Made by a program: the position numbers and the translations under genes. The notes beneath the pieces are model-generated. The model was not told the DNA's origin. It did no database searches and saw only the letters and a program-made list of their open reading frames with translations. A stretch of DNA of 64,000 bases from assembly GCA_947642445.1 (NCBI GenBank), contig CANRSF010000002.1, positions 1-64,000 on the forward strand. Direction: 5' to 3'. Shown piece after piece: positions 17,906-25,834 of this stretch (the stretch's first letter is position 1; the number at the start of each line of letters is the position of its first letter). This stretch comes from an uncultured Collinsella sp. Its GTDB lineage: Bacteria; Actinomycetota; Coriobacteriia; Coriobacteriales; Coriobacteriaceae.

Positions 17906-18473
17906 TTAAGCAATTGCTTAATTTTGATTAAGCAACAGGGTGCCAAAAATCTACCTGCACGACAATCGCCTTTTGCGGCTACTTGCGCGTTTTGCATACG
18001 CTTGAGACGATTTATTAACGCGATATGAATCTACATACGCGTAGCTGGTATACAGTCGAGTAAGGGCTGTATTTATCGCGGCGATTTACATAGATATAGC
18101 GACTGTAACGAACAAGCGTGTCGCTGTATTTATTCCAGTAGTTCACTTGATCGGTGGACAAGTGGGCCGTTGCAACGAAACACCAAGCGGGATGGGCTCT
18201 ATATGAGGACGCCGCAGAGGTAATTACGGGGGAGTACGGCAGGCGCTCTGAGAGCCGCTGTATGGCCCCATGTCTCCTCAACTCGATAATTTGTGTTTCA
18301 AGCCACGAATCGGTCGAGCAATTGCCAAAAGAAATGGCCCATGCAGGATTGCACGGGCCTTACATCAGATCAAATTTGAGCTAGAAGCACCAAAAACGGG
18401 GCAGCCGCAACACCATCTCGTCGCGGCCTCGGCGAGCGACATATCGCAGTCGTGGTAGACATCGAGGAAGTCG
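17906..18473. other. Gap without a convincing gene
   Basis: About 570 bases, more AT-rich than either flank. It starts with a 9-bp perfect inverted repeat (TTGCTTAAT, 17914-17922; ATTAAGCAA, 17927-17935). The hexamer-plus string CTGTATTTAT occurs twice (near 18067 and 18125). Short readings exist on both strands (18015-18281 minus; 18154-18384 plus) but neither has a good ribosome binding site or a family I recognise; they could be decayed remnants. The right part holds the terminator of the minus-strand operon. Confidence 0.5.
18324..18359 (-). terminator. Terminator of the kinase/ABC transporter operon
   Basis: GGCCCATGCA (18336-18345) and TGCACGGGCC (18350-18359) pair with one internal mismatch around a 4-nt loop. 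Read on the minus strand the hairpin is followed by ATTTCTTTT, so it ends transcripts coming from 18474. Confidence 0.65.
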
Positions 18474-19910
18474 TCAGATCCCGCACAGGGGGACCGCGAT
18501 GGTGGCCGCCGCGCCGCCCGAGGGGCTGTTGGCGAGCGAGACGGAGCCCCCGTGGGCGCTCGCGGCCTCGAAGGCGACGTGGAGGCCGAGCCCGTAGTGG
18601 CGGCCTCCGTCGCGCGAGGAGCGGGAGGAGTCGTCTGTGAAGAGGCGCTCGCAGCCGCGTTCGAGGGCGGCGGGAGAAAAACCCGGTCCGTCGTCGGCGA
18701 CCTCGATGACGAGGCGCCCGCCCGCGACGTCGCAGGAGACAGTCACGCGCGAGCGCGCGTGCTCGGCGGCGTTGACCACAAGGTTCGCGGCGGCTCGCGC
18801 CAGGGCGGTTCGGTCGAGTGGGGCCTCGGGCGCGCCCGCGACAGCAGGGCCCGTGGCCGCGTTGAGCGTCACGCCTCGCGCCCGGGCGATCTGGGCGGCC
18901 TCGGCGAGAACCTGCTCGCAGAGCTCGGCCGGCCGCATGGGGGCCCTCTCCGCCCCGCCGGACCCGCGCGAGGCCTCGATGAGCAGTCGCACGTAGCCGT
19001 CGAGCCTTTCGACACCGCCGGCTATGTCGCGCGCGGCGGCCGAGAGGTCGGCGTCTTCCTCGTCTTCCAGCTCCTCCGCCACGAAGTCGGCGTTGGCGCG
19101 CAGCACGGTGAGCGGCGTCTTGAGGTCGTGGGCGAGCGACGCCATCTGCTCGCGCTGCCCCCGCTCCGCGGCCCAGCGGGACTCGAGCGACTCGGCGAGG
19201 GAGGCCCGCATGGCGTCCATCGCGGCGAGGACGTCGTTCACCTCACGCACGTTGGTGCTGCCGACCGCGAAGTCGAGCTCCCCCGCGCCGACGCGACCCG
19301 CCGCTTCCGCGAGCGGCGCCATCTTGCGCGAGATCACGCGGCTCGCGCGGCGCGCCACAAGCGCGAGCGCGAGCGCGCTTCCCGCCGTGGCGCCGACGAG
19401 CATGAGGTTCTGCGGGTTGGGAAGCAGGCTGGCGAGATCGCGCGAGACCCACTGCGGCAGGTACTCGCTGACGAGTGCGCAGGCCCCGCCGCCCTTGAGC
19501 GGGAACGCAGCGTAGGTGAGGCCCGAGCCCCCGCCCTCGATCTCCACTGTGCCCGGATCCGCGGCGAGTGCCGTACTGGCCATTTCCGTCGCATCCTCGA
19601 GCCGCGTGCCCTCGAGGTCTGTCATCATCACGTTTCCGTCCTTGTTCAGGATGAGGTAGCGGTACGCCGTCGGCACGTCCTGCTGCCCGCAGACGCCGTC
19701 GCGTGCCAGGCCCTCCGCGACCTCGCGCGCATTGGCCGGCCCCCAGCTTGACTCGTAGACGAAGCCCGCGCTGATCGCCACGGAGAGCACCATGAACGAG
19801 GCGAGCCACGCCGTGGCGACCGCCGCGAACGCGTAGGCGAAGTAGCGCGCGATGACGAAGGTGAGCGGCATGCCCCCGCGACCTCGCGCCCCGGTCCTTA
19901 GAGCTGCCAC
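18474..19910 (-). CDS. Sensor histidine kinase
   Basis: Membrane sensor of a two-component system. Two hydrophobic helices (about residues 15-40 and 170-190) flank an extracellular domain of roughly 130 residues. A HAMP-like linker follows, then the H box MASLAHDLKTPLTVLRANAD (phospho-His about residue 261), an N box NLVVNAAEHA, and G boxes VADDGPGFS and HYGLGLHVA. The GTG start overlaps the regulator gene by 13 bp; an ATG at 19871 (MPLTF) is an alternative start. The large sensor domain differs from the short loop sensors of BceS-type kinases. Confidence 0.88.
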   Translation of the reverse strand: MAALRTGARGRGGMPLTFVIARYFAYAFAAVATAWLASFMVLSVAISAGFVYESSWGPANAREVAEGLARDGVCGQQDVPTAYRYLILNKDGNVMMTDLEGTRLEDATEMASTALAADPGTVEIEGGGSGLTYAAFPLKGGGACALVSEYLPQWVSRDLASLLPNPQNLMLVGATAGSALALALVARRASRVISRKMAPLAEAAGRVGAGELDFAVGSTNVREVNDVLAAMDAMRASLAESLESRWAAERGQREQMASLAHDLKTPLTVLRANADFVAEELEDEEDADLSAAARDIAGGVERLDGYVRLLIEASRGSGGAERAPMRPAELCEQVLAEAAQIARARGVTLNAATGPAVAGAPEAPLDRTALARAAANLVVNAAEHARSRVTVSCDVAGGRLVIEVADDGPGFSPAALERGCERLFTDDSSRSSRDGGRHYGLGLHVAFEAASAHGGSVSLANSPSGGAAATIAVPLCGI

Positions 19911-20560
19911 TTGTACCCCATCCCCCAGACGGTCGCGATCGGATCGGCGCCGGCCTCGGAGAGTTTCCTCCGGGCGCGACTGACCTGCATGGATATGGCC
20001 GCGTCGTCGGCGTCGCTCTCCCAGCCGAGCACCGCCTCGCGGATCTGCGCGCGGCTCATGACCTGCCCGGGGTGGCGCGCGAGGTACTCGCAGATGGCGT
20101 ACTCGGTGGGCGTGAGCGGCACGGTCTCGCCGCCCACGGCGAGGTCGCGCGCCCCGAGGTCGATCCGCACCTCCCCGAAGGAGAGGGCGTGCGAGCGCGG
20201 CCGGCGCTCACGGCGTAGATGGGCCGCGACCTTGGCGCGCAGTTCCGCGGCCCCGAAGGGCTTGCGGACGTAGTCGTCGGCGCCCAGGCCGTAGGCGGCC
20301 ACGGCATCCTCCTCGGCCACGCGCGCGGTCAGGAAGACGATGGGCCCGTCGAAGTCCGGGCGGATCTGCCGCACGAGGTCGAAGCCGTCGAGCCCCGGCA
20401 TCATGACGTCGCAGAGCACGAGGTCGAAGCGCGAGAGGTCCATCCCCGGGACCGCCGTCGGATCCGCCGCCCTGACGACCTCATGGCCGTCGCGGCCGAG
20501 GACGCGCGCGAGCGCGTCGAGGATCGCCCGTTCATCATCCACTGCCAGTATCCTCGCCAT
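19898..20560 (-). CDS. OmpR-family response regulator
   Basis: A receiver domain (acidic residues VDDE, phospho-Asp in LVLCDVMMPGLDG near residue 52, conserved KPF) is followed by a winged-helix DNA-binding domain (LTPTEYAICEYLARHPG, then VSRARRKL and GMGYKW). At 220 aa it is a typical OmpR/PhoB member. It is co-transcribed with the kinase and lies downstream of the transporter genes it probably controls. Confidence 0.92.
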   Translation of the reverse strand: MARILAVDDERAILDALARVLGRDGHEVVRAADPTAVPGMDLSRFDLVLCDVMMPGLDGFDLVRQIRPDFDGPIVFLTARVAEEDAVAAYGLGADDYVRKPFGAAELRAKVAAHLRRERRPRSHALSFGEVRIDLGARDLAVGGETVPLTPTEYAICEYLARHPGQVMSRAQIREAVLGWESDADDAAISMQVSRARRKLSEAGADPIATVWGMGYKWQL

Positions 20561-20605
20561 GTTAGACCTCCTGAAACTCCCGTCGGAATTGTACTAGCGC
20601 CGCAC

Positions 20606-21007
20606 TCAGCGGTCCAGAACCCTGCACGCAGCCGCGGGCGCCTCGGCCGCATCGCACGCGTGGTAGCGCACGCCCGAGCCGCCGCGCGCCTCGATCTCGA
20701 GCCAGCCCTCGCCGTCCGACTCCCGCCCGAAGAAGATGAGCTGGAGCTCTCGGACATTGCCTCTGTCGTCCGCCGCGTCCACCAGGTAGACGTAGTTTGC
20801 CCCCGCCCCAGTGGCGTCGGCGTAGGAGCTCGCGTGGCTGCCGGGCTCGGGCGCGGGCGCCCACATGGCGATCTCAGGGTTGGGCAGCACGCGGTCGGCG
20901 ATCGAGCGCAGCGCCGACCCCCAGCCGGCGTCGAGAAGGGCATTCCCGCCCAGAACGAGCGCTGCGGAGAGGAGGACGAGCACGGCGGCGAGCGGCCTCC
21001 TACGCAT
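20606..21007 (-). CDS. Small exported protein, YxeA-like (DUF1093-like)
   Basis: A 133-aa protein with an N-terminal hydrophobic segment (residues about 5-20) after MRRRP, probably a signal or anchor. The C-terminal half resembles the YxeA family layout: an aromatic-rich strand followed by a DDRGN turn, a hydrophobic strand LQLIFFG and a GEGWLEIEARGG segment. In Bacillus subtilis yxeA belongs to a locus with a two-component system and an ABC transporter that responds to antimicrobial peptides, and this gene has the same company. The ATG at 21007 overlaps the upstream permease by 8 bp. The family call is from memory of the pattern and should be treated as tentative. Confidence 0.55.
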   Translation of the reverse strand: MRRRPLAAVLVLLSAALVLGGNALLDAGWGSALRSIADRVLPNPEIAMWAPAPEPGSHASSYADATGAGANYVYLVDAADDRGNVRELQLIFFGRESDGEGWLEIEARGGSGVRYHACDAAEAPAAACRVLDR

Positions 21008-21815
21008 CTGCCCTCCCGTCCTCGAAGCGGCAGAACCAGGCAAGAAGGACGGCGTCGGCTGTCAGGGCGAGCACGAGGCCAGCGAGCGCAGTCGTGAGGA
21101 GAGGGCCCGCCGCGCGTGCGGCGTCGATGAAGGCCTCCACCCCGAGCGACCCCAGGCGCGCGGGCCAGGCGAGCGGCACCCAGCTCAGAGGCGTCGCCAG
21201 GGCACCGGTGAGCTCGCCGGTCATGAGGCCGTGCGCAAGTCCGCCCACTGAGAAGAACGCGAGGAGCATACCCGCCGCGCCGGCGCCGATGGCGGCGTTG
21301 CGGCCGAGACGCAGGGCCACGCCGAGCCCCAGCGCGTAGAGGGGCAGGCTGCCCAGCACGATGCCCGCCCAGGCGCCCGCAAGCGGAGCGGGCCCGAGCG
21401 GCAGGCGCCCGGCAACGGCGAGCACGGCCCCGAACACGCCGAGCGCCACGGCCAGCGCGCCCGCGCCGAGCGCCGCAAGGGCGAGCAACTTCGCCGCGAC
21501 GGCGCGCCCGCGCGAGGGGACCGCCGTGAGGTTGGCGAGGCGCCCGGCAGCGCGCTCCTCGTCCACGGCGAGCGCGCAGACGATGGCGGACATGAGCGGC
21601 ATGAGGGCGCCGAGGAACTGGGCGTAGGCGTCCGCGCCCAGCGCCGGGTCCCATCGGGTTACGGAGAAGTACTCACCGCAGGCAAGACCGGCTGCCATGC
21701 CGCAGGCGAGGTGCACCGCCGTGAGCGGGGAGCGCACCAGGCGCAGGGCCTCGGAGAGCAGGGCCCGCGGGAGAGTCATGCGCGGCGTCGGGTCGGAGAG
21801 TTGTGTCATGGCCAT
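21000..21815 (-). CDS. Lantibiotic-immunity-type ABC transporter permease (LanG/MutG-like)
   Basis: A 271-aa integral membrane protein with about six hydrophobic segments. It is the second permease of the operon. The stop of the preceding permease and this ATG share one base (TGATG), so the two are translationally coupled. GAGGAGAGG precedes the start. A start six bases further in is possible. The assignment to the LanG side rests on its position after the LanE-like permease and on its size. Confidence 0.72.
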   Translation of the reverse strand: MAMTQLSDPTPRMTLPRALLSEALRLVRSPLTAVHLACGMAAGLACGEYFSVTRWDPALGADAYAQFLGALMPLMSAIVCALAVDEERAAGRLANLTAVPSRGRAVAAKLLALAALGAGALAVALGVFGAVLAVAGRLPLGPAPLAGAWAGIVLGSLPLYALGLGVALRLGRNAAIGAGAAGMLLAFFSVGGLAHGLMTGELTGALATPLSWVPLAWPARLGSLGVEAFIDAARAAGPLLTTALAGLVLALTADAVLLAWFCRFEDGRADA

Positions 21816-22585
21816 CACCTCTCCTCGGAGCGCGCGAACCAGGCCGCGCCCGCCGCCGTGAGCGCGGCGAACGCAAGCGCGCAGACCGCAAGGCCCGCCA
21901 GCGTGAGCATGCCGTCCGCCGTGAGCGCCCCGCCGAGCGCCATGTCCGCCGCGAGTGGCTCGCCGCTCGGCAGTACGGGGATGAAGCTCGTGGGGATGAC
22001 CATGCTCGCCGACGGCGGAAAGAGCTGCGGCAGCGGCACCAACGACCAGGCGAACCCACCCATGAGCTGCGCGGCGAGCGGGCAGAAGATGCCCGTGAGC
22101 ATGCCGAGCCGCGCCGTGAGGAAGAGCCCTGCGGGGATCATCCACGCCGCGGTCACCGTGTTGGCGAGCGCGCAGAGGAGCATCGTGAGTGTGCCCGCGG
22201 CCGTGAGACCCTGCGAGGAGAACGCCGATCCCGCGAGGTAGATGCCGAAGACCACGAGGTTCGAGAGCGTGCAAAGAGCGAGGCACCAGAGCGCCTTGGC
22301 CCACCAGGCGCGCCCGAGCGGGAAGCCCAGGCCCAGAAGCCCCCGCATCCGTGTGCGAGCGTCCGCCCGCGCGACGCACGCCACCACAAGCGATAGAGAC
22401 ACGGGCAAGAAGAGCGCGTACCAGTAGTTCCACGCGCTAAAGATTTGCACGCCCCGGTAGGGCATCGCGCCGAGCAGCGGCATCGGCAGCGCCATGAGCA
22501 CGGCCAGGCGAACCGGTGCCGCGTGGCGCGACTTCAGGGCCTCGGCGCGCAGGCCCGCGAGCAGGCCGCCTTTCTCGCCCGTCAT
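21815..22585 (-). CDS. Lantibiotic-immunity-type ABC transporter permease (LanE/MutE-like)
   Basis: A 256-aa membrane protein with about six helices. The early segment WNYWYALFLPVSLSL is typical of the LanE/MutE permeases that, with LanF and LanG, pump lantibiotics off the membrane. It overlaps the ATPase gene by 4 bp (ATGA). No lantibiotic precursor or modification gene is nearby. Confidence 0.75.
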   Translation of the reverse strand: MTGEKGGLLAGLRAEALKSRHAAPVRLAVLMALPMPLLGAMPYRGVQIFSAWNYWYALFLPVSLSLVVACVARADARTRMRGLLGLGFPLGRAWWAKALWCLALCTLSNLVVFGIYLAGSAFSSQGLTAAGTLTMLLCALANTVTAAWMIPAGLFLTARLGMLTGIFCPLAAQLMGGFAWSLVPLPQLFPPSASMVIPTSFIPVLPSGEPLAADMALGGALTADGMLTLAGLAVCALAFAALTAAGAAWFARSEER

Positions 22586-23310
22586 GCCGCCACCTCCCCG
22601 CGCGCTCGTCGCCCTTCCCGGCAGAAGCTCATGAAGAGTTCCTCGAGGTCCTGCCCGGGCCGAAGCGCATCCTCGTAGGCGAGGCGCCCCCCGCAGATGA
22701 TGCCGATGGTGTCCGCCATCTGCTGCACTTCGGAGAGGATGTGGCTCGAGACGATCACCGTCGTACCCGCCTCCGCGAAGCCGCGGATCTGGTCGCGCAG
22801 TTCCTCGATGCCGATGGGGTCGAGGCCGTTGGTAGGCTCGTCGAGCACGAGCAGGCGTGGCCGGGCGACCAGCGCCAGCGCGAGCCCCAATCGCTGCCGC
22901 ATGCCCATCGAGAAGCGCCCGGCGCGCTTCTTCCCGGTGTCCGCGAGGTCCACGGCGGCGAGCACCTCATCAATGCGGCTCTCGGGAAGGCCCAGCAGCG
23001 TGGTGCGCACGCGCAGGTTCTCGCGCGCGGTGAGGTTGGGGTAGAGCGGCGCCTCCTCGATGAGGCTGCCGATTGCGTAGAGGTCCTCGCGGCACCAGGC
23101 GTGCCCGGCAAAGAGGATCTCCCCGGCTGTCGGCCGCAACATCCCGCAGATCATCTTGAGCGTTGTCGACTTGCCGGCGCCGTTGGGACCGAGCAGCCCG
23201 TACACCTCGCCCTCGCGGATATGAAGGCTCACGTCGGCCACGGCGTCCTGCGCCTGGTCGCCGCGGCCGAAGCGCTTGGTGAGCCCACGCGTCTCGAGCA
23301 TGTAACCCAT
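22582..23310 (-). CDS. ABC transporter ATP-binding protein, lantibiotic immunity/bacitracin type (LanF/BcrA-like)
   Basis: Powers the two adjacent permeases. Walker A is GPNGAGKST (about residues 40-48), the signature is SMGMRQRLG and Walker B is LLVLDEPTNGLDPIG. The Q-loop region reads IGSLIEEAPLY, with Glu where most ABC proteins have Gln; this 'E-loop' is a known mark of LanF proteins. AAAGGA lies 7 bases before the ATG. It is the first gene of a six-gene minus-strand operon. Confidence 0.85.
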   Translation of the reverse strand: MGYMLETRGLTKRFGRGDQAQDAVADVSLHIREGEVYGLLGPNGAGKSTTLKMICGMLRPTAGEILFAGHAWCREDLYAIGSLIEEAPLYPNLTARENLRVRTTLLGLPESRIDEVLAAVDLADTGKKRAGRFSMGMRQRLGLALALVARPRLLVLDEPTNGLDPIGIEELRDQIRGFAEAGTTVIVSSHILSEVQQMADTIGIICGGRLAYEDALRPGQDLEELFMSFCREGRRARGEVAA

Positions 23311-23641
23311 GGGTTTATCCTTTCTCTTCCGGGAGCGCGGGCCGAGTCACCGTGCCCGCGCGCCTTACCTTTCGGGTTCACCATCCATGGTGGGGCGCGT
23401 TTCTAACGAAGCCATAACGGCCGTTGGGTTCTTTTGGCGCCAACCCTTCTCGACCCGCACATCATGATTAATTTGCTTAAGGCAACAACTTTCCCGATCG
23501 ATGTAATCACCGAATCAAAACGTGTACATCACCCTCCAAAACCGACATTTTTCGGCATGTTTGGAGGCTGATGTACACGAATGTGAAATCCACCGCCGCC
23601 CAAAAGCGCCTTCCTCATGTCTGGACTCTCTATGCTTACGC
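23311..23641. other. Divergent intergenic region
   Basis: This gap lies between the transporter operon (minus) and the phosphatidyltransferase gene (plus). It contains CACCAT-CC-ATGGTG (23379-23392) and a 10-bp perfect palindrome TTGGCGCCAA (23434-23443), either of which could be an operator for the response regulator, plus the long hairpin at 23521-23579. I could not place the minus-strand promoter confidently. Confidence 0.45.
23521..23579. repeat. 20-bp inverted repeat with structured loop
   Basis: The arms 23521-23540 (CGTGTACATCA...CCTCCAAA) and 23560-23579 pair at 19 of 20 positions. The 19-nt loop contains a further CCGA/TCGG pairing. No run of Ts follows on either strand, so it is not a standard terminator. 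It lies 63 bp upstream of the promoter at 23642. It could be a large operator, a small structured RNA or a mobile miniature element. Confidence 0.75.
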
Positions 23642-23670
23642 TGGATAGACATCGCCGGAACGGGTATAGT
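23642..23670 (+). promoter_or_regulatory. Promoter of the phosphatidyltransferase gene
   Basis: TGGATA (23642-23647) and TATAGT (23665-23670) are 17 bp apart and 36 bp upstream of the GTG start. The -10 hexamer is identical to that of the tRNA-Ala promoter. Confidence 0.55.
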
Positions 23671-23706
23671 AGCGAAAGTTTTGTCGTTAACCAGCGGGGG
23701 AGTCCT

Positions 23707-24411
23707 GTGGGCATCAAAAAGAAGATCAAAAAGGAGCTTATCGGCACTTCCGATTACCCGTCGAATAAGATCTTTACGATCTCCAATTTCATCACCTTTA
23801 CGCGCTTGATCCTCACTCTGGTATTTCTGTACCTGTTTGTGACGGATAACAACCGCGTCATCGCCATCGTTATCTACGCCGTTGCCGCCTCTACCGACTG
23901 GATGGACGGTCAGATCGCCCGCATGACCAAGACGGTCTCGTGGCTCGGCAAGGTCATGGACCCCATCTGCGACCGTGCGCTGCTGTTCACCGGCGTACTT
24001 GGGCTGGTGGTCCGCGGAGAGCTGCCCATCTGGGTCTGCGTGCTCATTATTGGCCGCGACATCTATCTGGGCATCGGCACGCTTATCGTTCGTCATTATC
24101 ACCGTCGCCCCATCGATGTCGTCTTTCCCGGAAAGATTGCCACTGCACTGCTCATGACCGGCTTCTCGCTCATGCTGCTCGGGTTCCCCGTTATTGACGG
24201 CCTGCATCTTTTACCTTCAACCCTTACGGCCTTCCCGGGCCTCAACGGAAGCTCGGTGCCCCTCGGCATCTTCTTTGTGTACGGCGGCGTGATCTTCTCC
24301 ATGCTCACGGCTGTCATCTATTCCATTAAGGGCGGAGTGGCCATTAAACAGGCTCTCGCGCATCCCGAGGACGAGGACATCGACTTTCTGAACCCTGAAA
24401 TCGAAGACTGA
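23707..24411 (+). CDS. CDP-alcohol phosphatidyltransferase family protein (second PgsA-like enzyme)
   Basis: A 234-aa membrane enzyme that joins a CDP-activated lipid to an alcohol. The family motif D-x2-DG-x2-AR-x8-G-x3-D-x3-D is complete (TDWMDGQIAR, then GKVMDPICD, about residues 60-85). Several hydrophobic helices follow. It starts with GTG, with GGGGGAG upstream; an in-frame ATG at 23617 would lie upstream of the promoter and is rejected. The window has another member at 44592-45230 in the usual pgsA position, so this one may make a different phospholipid such as cardiolipin. Confidence 0.85.
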   Translation: MGIKKKIKKELIGTSDYPSNKIFTISNFITFTRLILTLVFLYLFVTDNNRVIAIVIYAVAASTDWMDGQIARMTKTVSWLGKVMDPICDRALLFTGVLGLVVRGELPIWVCVLIIGRDIYLGIGTLIVRHYHRRPIDVVFPGKIATALLMTGFSLMLLGFPVIDGLHLLPSTLTAFPGLNGSSVPLGIFFVYGGVIFSMLTAVIYSIKGGVAIKQALAHPEDEDIDFLNPEIED

Positions 24412-24477
24412 TTCGTTGGGGTATGATTACGTACGGTTCATTATTTGCGGCACGTCCGCGATAAGTTAGGGGTTGTC

Positions 24478-24912
24478 ATGGACAACATGGTTAACAATAT
24501 GCCTCAGAATGATAAGACTGCTGACGCTACCTGCGTATTCCGGGTGCCTTCAAGCGACGTCACCGTTCCCGACCTCATGGCCAACGTGCGCATCACCGCC
24601 CCCGTTCTGTCCATCGTCAAGGGTCCGCAAACTGGTGCCGCCTTTGAGCTCGAGGACGACGTGACCACCATCGGCCGCGATCCTGCGAACGGCATATTCC
24701 TCAATGACATGACCGTTTCGCGCAGCCACGCGCGCATTATCCGCGAGGGTCTCGGCGCTCGCATCGAGGACCTGGGCTCGCTCAATGGCACCTGGGTCGA
24801 CGGTGCCATCGTCAATGCAGCCCCGCTGCACGACGGTTCTTCCGTCCAGATCGGTACGTTTACGCTCATCTACCACGAGAGCACGCCGGAGCGCATCGAA
24901 ACCGGTGAGTAG
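24478..24912 (+). CDS. garA: FHA-domain signalling protein, GarA/OdhI family
   Basis: A 144-aa protein with one FHA phosphothreonine-binding domain (IGRDPANGIFLNDMTVSRSH and LGSLNGTWVDG, about residues 60-125). The N terminus carries ATCVFR (residues 17-22), aligning with the ETTSVFR phosphosite of mycobacterial GarA and corynebacterial OdhI, which inhibit 2-oxoglutarate dehydrogenase when unphosphorylated. The second Thr (PknB-type site) is kept as Thr18; the first (PknG-type site) is Ala17. As in other actinobacteria, a MerR gene follows directly. Its target in this organism is not shown by the sequence. Confidence 0.85.
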   Translation: MDNMVNNMPQNDKTADATCVFRVPSSDVTVPDLMANVRITAPVLSIVKGPQTGAAFELEDDVTTIGRDPANGIFLNDMTVSRSHARIIREGLGARIEDLGSLNGTWVDGAIVNAAPLHDGSSVQIGTFTLIYHESTPERIETGE

Positions 24913-24915
24913 GGC

Positions 24916-25794
24916 ATGGCCGAACGCAACTATCTGAGTATCGGCCAAGTCGTCAACCTACTTCGAGGCGCATACCCCGATCTTTCGAACTCAAAAATTA
25001 GATTTCTAGAAGATGAGGGGCTCATTACCCCTCATCGTACGCCTAAGGGATACCGTCAGTACTCTAAGGAGGACGTTGATCGCCTGGAGGTCATCCTGCA
25101 CTTGCAGAAGACCCGCTACATGCCGCTCAACGTGATTAAGCAGCGCTTGGAAAACGCCACGGACCTGTCAACGCTCGCTTACGAGGTGGGCTTGCTGTCC
25201 GATGTTCCGCTCAAGACGGAGCCCAAGGAGACTAAGCAAAAGCTGCATCCCATCGAGACCATTCCCGATATGCTGGGCGTCGAGATTTCGTTTATCCGCT
25301 CGCTCGCCGAGAACGACCTCATTCGCATCATCAAGAGTCCGCAGAATCGTGAGCTCGTCGATGGTCGCGATTTTCCAATCATCCGCTACTGCTCCGAGCT
25401 GTCACGCTTCCATATCGAGCCCCGCAACCTGCGTCAGTACGTGTCTTCCGCCAACCGCGAGTCCTCAATGTTTGAGCAGGTGCTCGTGAGCATGCTCGGA
25501 ATGGATACCTCCGATGACGAGCGCGATGCCAAGCTCGAGCGTGCGTTTAAGAAGCTTCACGACCTGACGGAGGGCGTGCACACCGCGCTGCTCAAGAACC
25601 GCGTTTTTGAGTCGCTCAACGCCGTGGTCGAGGACGCCGACATCGATGCACTCGATGAGGAAATTGCTCGCTCCGAGTCCACCAAGGCCAAAAACGAAGA
25701 AACTACCGCGCCGGCTTCGAACGAGGATTCTCTCGTAAAGCCGCTCAAGGTCGTCGCCCCTTCGCAATCCGGCACCGTCACCGCGGGAAAATAA
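24916..25794 (+). CDS. ftsR: MerR-family regulator, FtsR-like
   Basis: The N-terminal MerR DNA-binding domain (YLSIGQVVNLL, IRFLEDEGLITPHRTPKGYRQYS, residues about 4-75) is followed by a ~200-residue region unlike metal-sensing MerR proteins. The garA/odhI-merR pair is conserved in actinobacteria, where the corynebacterial protein FtsR activates ftsZ. That function is inferred here from gene order only. It starts 3 bases after garA. Confidence 0.8.
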   Translation: MAERNYLSIGQVVNLLRGAYPDLSNSKIRFLEDEGLITPHRTPKGYRQYSKEDVDRLEVILHLQKTRYMPLNVIKQRLENATDLSTLAYEVGLLSDVPLKTEPKETKQKLHPIETIPDMLGVEISFIRSLAENDLIRIIKSPQNRELVDGRDFPIIRYCSELSRFHIEPRNLRQYVSSANRESSMFEQVLVSMLGMDTSDDERDAKLERAFKKLHDLTEGVHTALLKNRVFESLNAVVEDADIDALDEEIARSESTKAKNEETTAPASNEDSLVKPLKVVAPSQSGTVTAGK

Positions 25795-25834
25795 CCGCTG
25801 CTGATATTTCGGCAACCCATTGAAAGGTCATGCA

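Noticed and set aside
18015..18384. Two short overlapping frames (18015-18281 minus, 18154-18384 plus) as possible genes
   Set aside because: Neither has a ribosome binding site, a known family or a fitting neighbour; kept only as possible remnants in the gap entry.
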